Below are positions 16,484 through 24,825 of a DNA stretch of 64,000 nt, piece by piece. The first letter of the stretch is position 1, and every line of letters begins with the position of its first letter. The notes beneath the pieces were generated by a model. It was not told where the DNA came from and searched no databases. It worked only from the letters and a program-made list of their open reading frames with translations. The DNA comes from Terrihalobacillus insolitus (GTDB lineage Bacteria; Bacillota; Bacilli; Bacillales; Amphibacillaceae). The translations under genes were made by a program, and so were the position numbers. Location of the stretch: positions 1-64,000 of the forward strand of contig NZ_JAMQKB010000007.1 in assembly GCF_028416575.1 (NCBI RefSeq). The letters run 5' to 3'.

Positions 16484-17740
16484 TTGTCTATTTATCAAAA
16501 GCTGCAAGAGAGAGAGCGAGAATCGCAGCACGTTCGAGTTGGAATCATAGGGGCTGGTCAAATGGGGTTTGGTTTAATATCCCAGATTACTAGAATCCCA
16601 GGTATGGTTGTAACTGGAATTTGTGATGTAAATGAAAATAATGCAAACAGAGCAAGAGATTTTTATCAGTCCCAGGAAAAAAGGAAAGTAACGACTATTA
16701 CATCTACTGACTATCGTAAAGTCATTCAATCACCACATGTAGAGGTAATTGTTGATGCAACTGGTGTACCCGAGGTTGGTGCCAATATTTCTCTAGAAGC
16801 GTTGCGATCGAAGAAACATTTGGTTTTACTTAACGTTGAAGTAGATATTACAATCGGATCTGCTATGAATCAATTGTTCACATCAGCTGGGTTAGTTTAC
16901 TCTGGGTCTGCTGGGGATGAACCAGCTGCAATAGTAGAGCTCTATGAATTTGCTAAAACAATGGGAATGGAAGTGGTAGTTGCAGGTAAGGGCAAAAATA
17001 ATCCGCTAATACCAAACTCCAATCCTGACACTTGCGCTGCAGAAGCAAAAAAGAAAAATATGAGTGCGCACATGCTTGCTGCTTTCCAAGATGGAACAAA
17101 AACAATGGCAGAAATGAATCTTTTAAGTAATGCCATTGGTCTGATACCGGATAAAGTGGGGATGCACGGAGTATCGGCTAACTTAGATAATGTTGCTGAG
17201 AAGCTAAACCTAAAAGAAGATGGTGGCGTTTTAGATAAGTTAGGAGTAATTGAATATGTCGATGGATTAGCTCCAGGTGTATTCGTCATTGTTAAGAGTG
17301 AACTGGAACCGGTGGAAGAGGAGCTTCGCTATCTTCTTAAAGTAGACGAAAATCATGGTCCGCACTACACGTTATATCGCCCTTATCACCTAGCTAGTTT
17401 AGAAACTCCTATAACAATTGCAAAAGCAGTTCTTGAACATGATACATCTATCCATCCGCTTGGTGCTCCTATTTCCGAAACAGTTACAGTTGCGAAACAG
17501 GATATCAAGGCCGGTGAATCATTGGATGGAATTGGTGGTTTTTCTGTTCGTGGAGTATTGGAGACTCATGAGGATATGAAAAATAATGGTCATATTCCTA
17601 TTGGACTTATAAGTGGTAAAGTTGTCGCAAAGAAAGATATTAGAGAAGGACAGTTTTTAACGGAAGATGATATTGAGTTAGATCCATCGACTACTGTCTG
17701 GAAACTAAGAAAACTTCAAGATCAATTGTTCCTAAATTAA
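16484..17740 (+). CDS. NAD(P)-dependent dehydrogenase with C-terminal SAF domain
   Basis: The 418-residue protein has an N-terminal Rossmann fold (VGIIGAGQMGFGL, near residues 21-33). A homoserine-dehydrogenase-like middle follows (VDATGVPEVGANISLEAL, GSAGDEPAAIVELYEF). The C-terminal SAF domain covers about residues 335-415, with two beta repeats (VAKQDIKAGESL, VAKKDIREGQFL). Start is a TTG after AAAAAGGGGG. It is the first gene of a glucitol-type PTS locus and probably oxidises or otherwise converts the sugar alcohol phosphate or a derived acid. The family is widespread beside GutM/Srl-type PTS genes, but I know no proven reaction, so the substrate is open. Confidence 0.8.
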   Translation: MSIYQKLQERERESQHVRVGIIGAGQMGFGLISQITRIPGMVVTGICDVNENNANRARDFYQSQEKRKVTTITSTDYRKVIQSPHVEVIVDATGVPEVGANISLEALRSKKHLVLLNVEVDITIGSAMNQLFTSAGLVYSGSAGDEPAAIVELYEFAKTMGMEVVVAGKGKNNPLIPNSNPDTCAAEAKKKNMSAHMLAAFQDGTKTMAEMNLLSNAIGLIPDKVGMHGVSANLDNVAEKLNLKEDGGVLDKLGVIEYVDGLAPGVFVIVKSELEPVEEELRYLLKVDENHGPHYTLYRPYHLASLETPITIAKAVLEHDTSIHPLGAPISETVTVAKQDIKAGESLDGIGGFSVRGVLETHEDMKNNGHIPIGLISGKVVAKKDIREGQFLTEDDIELDPSTTVWKLRKLQDQLFLN

Positions 17741-17832
17741 TAGTAAAAAATGGTACTACGGAACTTTCCTACGTGCATTCTATTAGAAGTCAAATTATAG
17801 TAGTATATTAACTATAAAAAACAAAAGTTAGG

Positions 17833-18786
17833 ATGGTTCCGATGGCTTTATTAGAAGACAAAAGATTACTAGTAAAAGTAGCTTATATGTACTATGAAAA
17901 AGGAGAAACACAATCGGAAATCGCAAAGACTATTGGTGTAAGCCGCTCTTTGATTTCTAAGTATTTAACAAAAGCAAAAGAATTAGGTATTGTGGAAATA
18001 ATTATACATGATTCAGTTACCCATCCACTAATGCCGCTAGAATCACAAGTCGAACAAAAGTATAATCTCAGAGAAGTAATGTGTGTTCCTACTATTGAGA
18101 GTGACGATTCGAAAAACCGATTAGGATCAGCGGCAAGTAAATACCTTTTGAGAATAATTAAAGGTAATGAAACCGTAGGTGTTTCTTCTGGTACTACTTT
18201 GTATGAATTTGCTACGTCAATGAATTCGACCCAACCATATAAGGATTTAAGTTTCGTCCCACTTGTGGGTGGGGTAGGGGACGAAAGAGTAGATATTCAT
18301 GCTAATCATATTGTGGCAAAGCTAGCTGAAAGTTTGGATGCTCAATATCATCTTTTGCATGTACCAGTTATGGTAGACTCTAAGGAAGCAAAAGAAATTA
18401 TTATTAACCAGTCATCTATTAAAAATATTTTTCATATTGGAAGTCAAGCGGACATTGCTGTAGTAGGTATTGGTGGTGCACCAAAACACTCTACGATGGT
18501 TAAGTCATACTTGAGCCAAGGCAACCAAGGTGAATTTAATGATCCCGAAGTCGTAGGTGATATATGTTATAACTTTATTGATAGAGAGGGGAATGCATCA
18601 TTAAATTCTTGGAATGAGAAAGTTATTTCTTTGGAATTAGATAAACTAAAGAAAATTCCGTTAGTTATTGGTGTTGCAAGTGGTAAGGAAAAAATTGAAG
18701 CAATTAAAGCTGCTCTTCAAGGTAAGCTTATCCACGTTCTAATTACTGATGAGTTAACTGCAGAAGGACTGTTAGGGGATAAATGA
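17833..18786 (+). CDS. SorC-family (sugar-binding) transcriptional regulator
   Basis: This 317-residue protein has an N-terminal helix-turn-helix (residues ~15-60: KGETQSEIAKTIGVSRSLISKYL). A large C-terminal phosphosugar-isomerase-like effector domain follows, with the family motifs VGVSSGTTLYEF, VPLVGGVGDERVDIHAN and IAVVGIGG. Effectors of this family are usually phosphorylated sugars or sugar alcohols. It lies inside the locus, after the SAF-domain dehydrogenase and before gutM. It is clearly related to the second SorC regulator at 21606-22553. The repeated boxes at 16392-16422 are its likely operator. Confidence 0.9.
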   Translation: MVPMALLEDKRLLVKVAYMYYEKGETQSEIAKTIGVSRSLISKYLTKAKELGIVEIIIHDSVTHPLMPLESQVEQKYNLREVMCVPTIESDDSKNRLGSAASKYLLRIIKGNETVGVSSGTTLYEFATSMNSTQPYKDLSFVPLVGGVGDERVDIHANHIVAKLAESLDAQYHLLHVPVMVDSKEAKEIIINQSSIKNIFHIGSQADIAVVGIGGAPKHSTMVKSYLSQGNQGEFNDPEVVGDICYNFIDREGNASLNSWNEKVISLELDKLKKIPLVIGVASGKEKIEAIKAALQGKLIHVLITDELTAEGLLGDK

Positions 18787-18880
18787 TGTGCTTTCCATAT
18801 GATGATATAAAACTAGTATTTACTAGTTCTTATAAATTTTTTTACTTAAGACTCTAAATAGTTAAAAGGAGGGGGTTGAT

Positions 18881-19258
18881 TTGTGGGGAGCCTTCATAGC
18901 AATATTCGCGGGAATATGGTTATTACAAATTATTCTAACTCAGGTTCAGGTAAAACATTATCGGGATACGATTAAACGAATGAGTAAAAGAGCTTCTGGT
19001 TATCTAGGAGCGGGGGTAGAGAAACGTAAACTAGGGGTAGGTAAAGTTGTCATTATTGTTTGTGATGAAGATGGTACAATCGTTGATAGTCAATTGATGA
19101 GTGGGGTAACTGTATTTGCACGATTTAAAACATTTAATGAAATCATTGGAGAATCTATTTATCATTTACAAGATAAAGCGGAACTAGAAGATTTACAGGT
19201 TCCTATCTCTATGGCTATCAAAAATATTGAGGGTCAATTAAACAAAAATACAACATAA
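18881..19258 (+). CDS. gutM: GutM-family protein (glucitol operon activator type)
   Basis: This 125-residue protein starts with a hydrophobic membrane segment (AFIAIFAGIWLLQIILTQV). A small cytosolic domain follows (YLGAGVEKRKLGVGKVVIIVCDEDGTIVDSQLMSGVTVFARF). GutM was first described as an accessory activator of the E. coli glucitol operon, and members nearly always sit beside a glucitol-type EIIC gene, as here. The start is TTG at 18881 after AAAAGGAGGGGG. It probably works with the PTS components at the membrane. Confidence 0.85.
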   Translation: MWGAFIAIFAGIWLLQIILTQVQVKHYRDTIKRMSKRASGYLGAGVEKRKLGVGKVVIIVCDEDGTIVDSQLMSGVTVFARFKTFNEIIGESIYHLQDKAELEDLQVPISMAIKNIEGQLNKNTT

Positions 19259-19276
19259 AGGCAAGGAGGATGTTTA

Positions 19277-19822
19277 ATGGATTTTTTAGTTAAATTAGCA
19301 GAAGATTTTATTGGTATGTTCCAAGAGGGTGGAAATACCTTTATGGGGCTATTCACCGGTATTATACCAACCTTGATTGTGTTAATCACGTTTGTAAACG
19401 CTATCATACGATTGGTTGGGGAAGAAAGAATTCATAGACTGGCAGAAAAGAGCACGAAGTATTTTATTCTAAGGTATACACTATTTCCAGTATTGGCTGT
19501 ATTCTTCTTAACCAATCCGATGGCATATACATTTGGTAAGTTTCTACCGGAAAAGCAAAAACCAGCATTTTATGATTCGGCTGTGTCTTTCGTACACCCA
19601 ATAACAGGGTTGTTCCCACATGCAAACCCAGCAGAGCTGTTTGTGTACATGGGTATTGCTGCAGGGATTACTGAATTAGGTTTATCATTAGGGCCACTAG
19701 CAATTCGTTTCTTCATCGTTGGTATCATCGTTATTTTAATCCGAGGTGTTGTAACCGAATTTATTACTGCTCGCATGATGCAAAGACGAGATCAAGACAG
19801 GCAAGAGCAAGGCGCCGCATAA
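19277..19822 (+). CDS. srlA: PTS glucitol/sorbitol-type transporter, EIIC component
   Basis: This 181-residue membrane protein has several hydrophobic segments (GIIPTLIVLITFVNAIIRLV, YTLFPVLAVFFLTNPMAYTFG, IRFFIVGIIVILIRGVV) and the family region LPEKQKPAFYDSAVSFVHPITGLFPHANPAELF. The length matches GutA/SrlA EIIC. AAGGAGG precedes the ATG, and 18 bases separate it from gutM. It forms part of the sugar channel together with the EIIBC protein that follows. The substrate is a polyol by family, but its identity is not proved here. Confidence 0.9.
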   Translation: MDFLVKLAEDFIGMFQEGGNTFMGLFTGIIPTLIVLITFVNAIIRLVGEERIHRLAEKSTKYFILRYTLFPVLAVFFLTNPMAYTFGKFLPEKQKPAFYDSAVSFVHPITGLFPHANPAELFVYMGIAAGITELGLSLGPLAIRFFIVGIIVILIRGVVTEFITARMMQRRDQDRQEQGAA

Positions 19823-19851
19823 GAATAACTTAAGCCTAAGGAGGAGATAAA

Positions 19852-20862
19852 ATGAGTGAATATAAAGCAGTCAAAGTTATAAAGGGTTCAAATGGCTGGG
19901 GAGGTCCTTTAGTAATAGAGCCTACGAATAAAAAGAAATATATTGTCTCTATTACTGGGGGAGGAATTGATCCAGTTGCTGAAAAAATCGCAGAAATGAC
20001 CGGTGGTATTGCCGTAGATGGATTTACGAAAAAGGTTGAGAATGATGAAATGGCGTGTGCTGTTATTGATTGTGGTGGAACAGCAAGATGTGGTGTCTAT
20101 CCAAAAATGGGTATCTTAACTGTAAATTTGACAGCTACACCACCGTCAGGACCATTAATGCAATTTATCAAAGAAGATAACTTTGTTTCGGGTGTTAAAG
20201 TAAATAATATTGAATCGGTTGATGGTACTGGAATTGCTGCTGAACCTTCTACTACTAACAGTAAGTCTACTCAGCAGGTAAAAGAGGAAGCAAAGAAAAA
20301 AGCGGCAACCTATACAAATACCCAGAAAAGGAAAGTGCCATTACTTGAAAAAATAGGACGTGCAATGGGTGGAATCGTTAACGTATTTTATCAAGCTGGT
20401 AGAGAAACGGTAGAACAGGTAATAAAAAATATTCTTCCATTTATGGCTTTTGTTAGTACATTAATAGGTATTATCAATTATACTGGTATTGGTGACTTTA
20501 TTGCTAATGTTATTTCACCTTTAGCAGGAAATATAGTTGGATTGCTCATATTATCTGTCATTTGTGCGATACCAATCCTTTCACCAGTACTTGGTCCGGG
20601 TGCAGTAATTGCTCAAGTTGTTGGGGTGTTAATTGGTGTGGAAATAGGACGTGGTAATATACCGCCTCAGCTTGCTTTACCAGCTTTATTTGCAATCAAT
20701 CCTCAGGTTGGATGTGACTTTGTTCCGGTTGGTTTAACGCTTGGAGAAGCTGAACCAGATACTATTGAAGTTGGGGTTCCAGCAGTACTGATTTCTCGTC
20801 AGTTTACCGGACCAGTAGCAGTTCTTATTGCATATGTATTTAGCTTTGGACTATATTCGTAA
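19852..20862 (+). CDS. srlE: PTS glucitol/sorbitol-type transporter, EIIBC component
   Basis: The first ~125 residues form the EIIB domain. The phosphorylated Cys lies in [14 protein letters not shown], after the opening [21 protein letters not shown] Lys/Thr-rich linker (residues ~130-160) leads to a membrane domain of about 170 residues ([58 protein letters not shown]). The length of 336 is normal. It follows AAGGAGG and stands 29 bases after srlA, ahead of the EIIA gene. Confidence 0.92.
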   Translation: MSEYKAVKVIKGSNGWGGPLVIEPTNKKKYIVSITGGGIDPVAEKIAEMTGGIAVDGFTKKVENDEMACAVIDCGGTARCGVYPKMGILTVNLTATPPSGPLMQFIKEDNFVSGVKVNNIESVDGTGIAAEPSTTNSKSTQQVKEEAKKKAATYTNTQKRKVPLLEKIGRAMGGIVNVFYQAGRETVEQVIKNILPFMAFVSTLIGIINYTGIGDFIANVISPLAGNIVGLLILSVICAIPILSPVLGPGAVIAQVVGVLIGVEIGRGNIPPQLALPALFAINPQVGCDFVPVGLTLGEAEPDTIEVGVPAVLISRQFTGPVAVLIAYVFSFGLYS

Positions 20863-20886
20863 AAAAACAAGCTTTAGGGGGACGCT

Positions 20887-21243
20887 ATGAGTACAATTTA
20901 CAGCTCAGTAATTAAAGAATTAGGTAAAGACTTAGAAGAAATTTTACAAGCAGATATGTTAATCATCTTTAACGATACTGTACCTGATGAGCTGAAAGAT
21001 GTATCGGCTATTCATGAGCAAGGCGAGTGGAAAGGTGAAGTGCAAGTAGGGGATGAATTAATCCTTGGCGAGGCTAACTATCGGGTAACTTTTGTAGGTG
21101 AGAAGGCAAATGAAACATTACACGATCTAGGTCATTGTACCATTAAATTTGGTCATGATGAACCTGATTTACCAGGTACTATTTGTGTAGAGGGAGAAAC
21201 ACCAAAGCTGGAACCTGGTCAATTGATTAAATTTGTAAGGTAA
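20887..21243 (+). CDS. srlB: PTS glucitol/sorbitol-type transporter, EIIA component
   Basis: This 118-residue soluble protein passes phosphate from HPr to EIIB. The family features are visible: IIFNDTVPDELKDVSAIHEQG, GDELILGEANYRVTFVGEKA and the His region LHDLGHCTIKFG. It has the length of GutB-type EIIA proteins. AGGGGG precedes the ATG, and it is the last gene before a terminator. No sorbitol-6-phosphate dehydrogenase gene follows, unlike the enteric operon. Confidence 0.92.
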   Translation: MSTIYSSVIKELGKDLEEILQADMLIIFNDTVPDELKDVSAIHEQGEWKGEVQVGDELILGEANYRVTFVGEKANETLHDLGHCTIKFGHDEPDLPGTICVEGETPKLEPGQLIKFVR

Positions 21244-21267
21244 ATTATTTAAAAAATAATCTGCGTA

Positions 21268-21307
21268 AAAAGGTCATTTTCAATACTAATGAGAGGACCT
21301 TTTTACT
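21268..21307 (+). terminator. Terminator of the glucitol-type PTS operon
   Basis: AAAAAGGTC pairs with GACCTTTTT, followed by ACTTTTTG. It is 25 bases after the EIIA stop. Confidence 0.75.
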
Positions 21308-21324
21308 TTTTGAACAACCTCTTA
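21305..21324 (-). repeat. Solo MITE-like end
   Basis: ACTTTTTGAACAACCTCTTA matches, in reverse orientation, the left terminal repeat of the dispersed element family found at 33092, 36444 and elsewhere. It overlaps the end of the terminator. Nothing else of the element remains. Confidence 0.45.
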
Positions 21325-21340
21325 TTGAACTAAAATATAT

Positions 21341-21478
21341 ATGATTTATATAGAAGTTGGATTCACGAATAACCTCAAAACTGTGGGATGTAAATATGGA
21401 TATGGAACTAATGATGTACTAGATAAAGCAACTTATACAATTGACGTTTTTGCAGAATTGAAAAGTATTATTAATTAA
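21341..21478 (+). pseudogene. C-terminal remnant of a HAD-family phosphatase
   Basis: A 45-codon frame reads GFTNNLKTVGCKYGYGT followed by an Asp-rich helix ending FAELKSIIN. This matches the end of phosphoglycolate-phosphatase-like HAD hydrolases, where the chain turns from '..NaGikTvGVxyGyG' to a final 'ideLxEL'. The catalytic DxD motif and more than 150 residues are missing. The original gene may have belonged to the PTS operon or to the neighbouring acetoin-type locus. Confidence 0.5.
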
Positions 21479-21510
21479 AATATATTCGTATAGCTATAAT
21501 AGACTACAAA

Positions 21511-21552
21511 AACACACATTTAGATATGGATGTATCAAATGTGTGTTCTTTA
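21511..21552. terminator. Bidirectional terminator hairpin
   Basis: AACACACATTT pairs perfectly with AAATGTGTGTT. It lies between convergent transcripts and could serve the minus-strand SorC regulator as well. Confidence 0.65.
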
Positions 21553-21605
21553 GTTAAAAAGTTTGTATTCAGAAAAATAAGTCTAGCATTGTAAAACCTT
21601 TCACT

Positions 21606-22553
21606 TTATTCATCTTGCAACAGTAAAGTGGCTGTTTGTTCATCGGTTATTAACACATCGATATACTTTCCTTTTAAAGCAGCTAGAATGCTTTCGGCTT
21701 TATGGGAACCAGCCACTACAGCAATTACCATTTTTATGTTTCTTAGCTCTTCCAACGATATTCCTATCGTTTTTTTATCAAGTAAGTTATTTATCGTATT
21801 TCCAGATTGATCAAAAAATCGGAACCCCATATCACCTGCAACGCCCATTTTTTTTAACTGGGCAATCTCATCTTCTTGTAAATATCCGATCATCTCTAAT
21901 GTAGAAACTTTATATGGATTTCCAATACCAGTGATTGCAATATCTGCACTTCTTCCCTCCTCTAAAACTTCATTTATGTCCTGCATCCCCATTAGTCGCT
22001 CTCTTAACTCCTGAGTTTCAACAATTGCTGGTGCATAAAGGTATGAACATGTCCCACTTATTTTTTTGGCAAGCTCATAGGCTATTTGATTAGCGTGAAT
22101 TTCGACCCTTTTTCTTCCCATTCCGCCCTCCAATGGAACTACTTTTACACCTTCTCTCAGTTCGTAAGGGTATTCGTTAACTAATGCAGATAATGTAGTT
22201 CCCCAAGAAACGCCAATTGTTTTAACGCCTTTCATTTTTTTTGATAGATAATATGCCCCTGCTTGTGCTACGGATTGTGTAATCATGTCTGGAGTGAGGC
22301 TTGATATGGATACAACTACTACATCAGTTAAATTAAATTTCTTTTCAAGGCTTTGCTCTAAATTAACTGTATGAACACTCTCATCCTTAATAAATACCTC
22401 AATAATTCCTACTTCCTTGGCCTTTTGTAAAGACTTTGAAATAACAGGCCGTGATACACCGAACTTTTTGGCGATTTGTTCCTGTGTCCAACCATCGTTG
22501 TAATAGAGGGTAGCGACTTTCACTAACTGTCGCCTTTCTTCCCAATTTAGCAT
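21606..22553 (-). CDS. SorC-family transcriptional regulator, divergent from the acetoin-type operon
   Basis: This 315-residue protein has an N-terminal helix-turn-helix (DGWTQEQIAKKFGVSRPVISKSL). Its SorC effector domain carries IGVSWGTTLSALV, VPLEGGMGRKRVEIHAN, IAITGIGNPYKVS and a C-terminal VLITDEQTATLLL. It has the same build as the regulator at 17833. It is divergent from the E1alpha gene, and the 247 bases between them hold two palindromes that are likely operators. The known acetoin operon of Bacillus subtilis is controlled by the sigma-54 activator AcoR, so a SorC regulator here points to a sugar-phosphate signal. This inference rests on position only. Confidence 0.9.
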   Translation of the reverse strand: MLNWEERRQLVKVATLYYNDGWTQEQIAKKFGVSRPVISKSLQKAKEVGIIEVFIKDESVHTVNLEQSLEKKFNLTDVVVVSISSLTPDMITQSVAQAGAYYLSKKMKGVKTIGVSWGTTLSALVNEYPYELREGVKVVPLEGGMGRKRVEIHANQIAYELAKKISGTCSYLYAPAIVETQELRERLMGMQDINEVLEEGRSADIAITGIGNPYKVSTLEMIGYLQEDEIAQLKKMGVAGDMGFRFFDQSGNTINNLLDKKTIGISLEELRNIKMVIAVVAGSHKAESILAALKGKYIDVLITDEQTATLLLQDE

Positions 22554-22590
22554 TTATAGACACATCCTTTATTTTGCAATGTTTAGTTAA

Positions 22591-22611
22591 AATGTAACAA
22601 CTGATTACATT
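22591..22611 (-). promoter_or_regulatory. Palindromic operator candidate upstream of the SorC regulator
   Basis: AATGTAA and TTACATT form a perfect inverted repeat with a seven-base spacer, 38 bases upstream of the regulator's start. It is probably an autoregulatory site. Confidence 0.5.
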
Positions 22612-22722
22612 CGTAAATACATAACTTATGCTCAGCATATTTAGATGATAATACACTTGAGTGGTTTTGTCTATTATGCCTGGATTAATAAGTTTAAACT
22701 GGAATTTTACTTGATAATCATC

Positions 22723-22751
22723 TTGACTTAAAGTGGGAATAATTATATGAT
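22723..22751 (+). promoter_or_regulatory. SigA-type promoter of the acetoin-type operon
   Basis: TTGACT at 22723-22728 and TATGAT at 22746-22751 are 17 bases apart. No sigma-54 (-24/-12) signature is seen, in contrast to the AcoR-type acetoin operons. Confidence 0.6.
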
Positions 22752-22787
22752 GTTTACAAAGGTAACACATACGAACATATGTAAACA
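22751..22787 (+). promoter_or_regulatory. Inverted repeat operator candidate downstream of the promoter
   Basis: TGTTTAC (22751-22757) and GTAAACA (22781-22787) form a perfect inverted repeat with a 23-base spacer. It lies at the presumed transcription start, where a bound SorC protein would block transcription. Confidence 0.5.
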
Positions 22788-22800
22788 GGAGGTAAAACTG

Positions 22801-23784
22801 ATGATCAAAACTGTAAAACTTCCCCCTCAAATTACGGAGGAGAAATTAGTAGATTTGTATAAGGACATGTGGTTAATTCGTTATTTCGATGAAAAGGTAG
22901 ATGAGTTTTTTGCAAAAGGGATGATTCACGGCACGACACACTTATGTGTTGGGCAGGAAGCATCCGCATCTGGTGCATGTGCAGTATTAGAAAATAAGGA
23001 TAAGATTACTAGTACACACCGTGGTCATGGACACTGTATTGCTAAAGGTGCAGAGGTTAACAAGATGATGGCTGAGTTATTCGGAAGAACAACAGGTTAC
23101 TGTAAAGGTAAAGGCGGTTCGATGCACATTGCTGACGTTGATAAAGGCAACTTAGGTGCTAACGGAATTGTTGGTGGTGGGATTCCACTTGCAGTTGGAG
23201 CTGGGTTAACTTCAAAAATGAAAGAAGAGGGCTATGTAGTTCTTTGTTTCTTCGGAGATGGTGCTTCGAACGAAGGAAGTTTTCATGAAGCTATTAACCT
23301 AGCATCTATTTGGGACTTACCAGTTGTATTTATTTGTGAGAATAACCAATATGGCATGTCAGGATCAGTAAAAGAAATGGTTAATATAGAAAATATCGCA
23401 GATCGTGCAGCTGCTTATGGCATACCAGGAAAAGTAGTAGATGGTAACGACATTATTGATGTCATGAATGGCGTCAATGAAGCGGTAGAACGTGCTCGTA
23501 ATGGGCAAGGTCCAACAATTATTGAAGCAAAAACCTATCGTTGGAAGGGTCACTCTAAGAGTGATGCTAAGAAATACCGTACAAGAGAAGAAGAAAAAGA
23601 GTGGAGAGAAAAAGATCCAATTGCACGATTACGTAAATTGCTTATCGACGAAGGAATTCTTACAGAAGAGAAGGCTGATCAATTGAAGCAAGAAGCAAAA
23701 CATGAAATTGAAAGCTCTATTGAATTTGCAAAAAATAGTCCAGAACCATCCGTTGATGAGCTGATGGAAGACATTTATGCATAA
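22801..23784 (+). CDS. acoA: Thiamine-pyrophosphate-dependent dehydrogenase E1, alpha subunit (acetoin dehydrogenase type)
   Basis: This 327-residue protein is the E1alpha of a 2-oxo-acid/acetoin dehydrogenase complex. The frame opens at 22747, but AGGAGG sits before the ATG at 22801. The TPP-binding motif runs from GDGASNEG (near residue 151) to ENNQYGMS (near 181). The conserved loop THRGHGHCIAKG and the GKGGSMHI segment match acetoin dehydrogenase E1alpha proteins. It is followed by E1beta, E2 and E3 genes, a full complex. Acetoin is the best guess for substrate. A branched-chain or pyruvate-like substrate is less likely from the motifs. Confidence 0.88.
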   Translation: MIKTVKLPPQITEEKLVDLYKDMWLIRYFDEKVDEFFAKGMIHGTTHLCVGQEASASGACAVLENKDKITSTHRGHGHCIAKGAEVNKMMAELFGRTTGYCKGKGGSMHIADVDKGNLGANGIVGGGIPLAVGAGLTSKMKEEGYVVLCFFGDGASNEGSFHEAINLASIWDLPVVFICENNQYGMSGSVKEMVNIENIADRAAAYGIPGKVVDGNDIIDVMNGVNEAVERARNGQGPTIIEAKTYRWKGHSKSDAKKYRTREEEKEWREKDPIARLRKLLIDEGILTEEKADQLKQEAKHEIESSIEFAKNSPEPSVDELMEDIYA

Positions 23785-23808
23785 AGGGTAAGGGAGGAAG
23801 GAAAAAAG

Positions 23809-24807
23809 ATGAGAGAAATTACTTATTTAGAAGCGGTTAGAGAAGCGATGAGTCAAGAGATGAGAGAAAATAAAGATGTTTTCATCCTTGGTGAAGATAT
23901 TGGTGTGTACGGTGGTGCGTTTGGTGTAACACGTGGCATGATTGAAGAGTTTGGGCCAGAACGCGTACGTAACACGCCAATCTCTGAATCTGCAATTGCA
24001 GGTACAGCAATCGGAGCAGCGTTAACTGGGATGCGTCCAATACTAGAGTTGCAATTTTCGGATTTCATTACGATCTCAATGGATCAGATAGTAAACCAGG
24101 CAGCAAAACTACGTTATATGTACGGTGGAAAAGGAAAAGTTCCAATGGTTTTACGTACACCAGCAGGTTCAGGTACAGGGGCAGCTGCTCAACATTCACA
24201 AAGTCTTGAAGCTTGGATGACCCATATTCCTGGTTTGAAGGTTGTCCAACCATCTACCGCATATGATGTTAAAGGATTACTTAAGGCAGCGATGGATGAT
24301 GATAACCCAGTTATTTTTTATGAGCATAAGCTCCTCTATAAAACAAAAGGTGATGTTCCGGAAGAGCAGTATTCCATTCCATTAGGAAAAGCAGACATTA
24401 AGCGTGAAGGTACAGATGTAACAATTGTCGCAACCGCTATCATGGTTCATAAGGCGTTGGAAGCAGCCGCAGAGCTCGATAAAGAAGGGATTAGCATAGA
24501 GGTAGTTGACCCTCGTACACTAGTACCTTTAGATACAGATACGATTGTAGAATCTGTAAAGAAGACCAGTAGATTAGTAGTTGTCCACGAAGCGGTGAAA
24601 CGTGGGGGATATGGTGGAGAAATTGCTAGTGCTATCGCTGAAAGTGACGCGTTTGATTATTTAGATGCCCCTATCAAACGTGTGGGTGGGAAAGCAGTTC
24701 CAATTCCTTATAACCCTGAGTTGGAAAAAGCAGCAGTACCACAAGTGCCGGATATTATTGAAGCGGTAAAAGAGACGTTAAACAAACGCATTACTACACA
24801 TGCATAG
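23809..24807 (+). CDS. acoB: E1 beta subunit (acetoin dehydrogenase type)
   Basis: This 332-residue protein pairs with E1alpha. It shows the transketolase-type pyrimidine-binding fold: [31 protein letters not shown], and the C-terminal domain [18 protein letters not shown]. The catalytic loop [19 protein letters not shown] carries the conserved His. The length is normal. It follows 24 bases after E1alpha with GGGAGGAAGG before the ATG. Confidence 0.92.
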   Translation: MREITYLEAVREAMSQEMRENKDVFILGEDIGVYGGAFGVTRGMIEEFGPERVRNTPISESAIAGTAIGAALTGMRPILELQFSDFITISMDQIVNQAAKLRYMYGGKGKVPMVLRTPAGSGTGAAAQHSQSLEAWMTHIPGLKVVQPSTAYDVKGLLKAAMDDDNPVIFYEHKLLYKTKGDVPEEQYSIPLGKADIKREGTDVTIVATAIMVHKALEAAAELDKEGISIEVVDPRTLVPLDTDTIVESVKKTSRLVVVHEAVKRGGYGGEIASAIAESDAFDYLDAPIKRVGGKAVPIPYNPELEKAAVPQVPDIIEAVKETLNKRITTHA

Positions 24808-24825
24808 AGAAGGGGGAGAGTTGGT

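Noticed and set aside
22747-22800. N-terminal extension of E1alpha
   Set aside because: The AGGAGG-preceded ATG at 22801 matches family starts, and the extension covers the operator.
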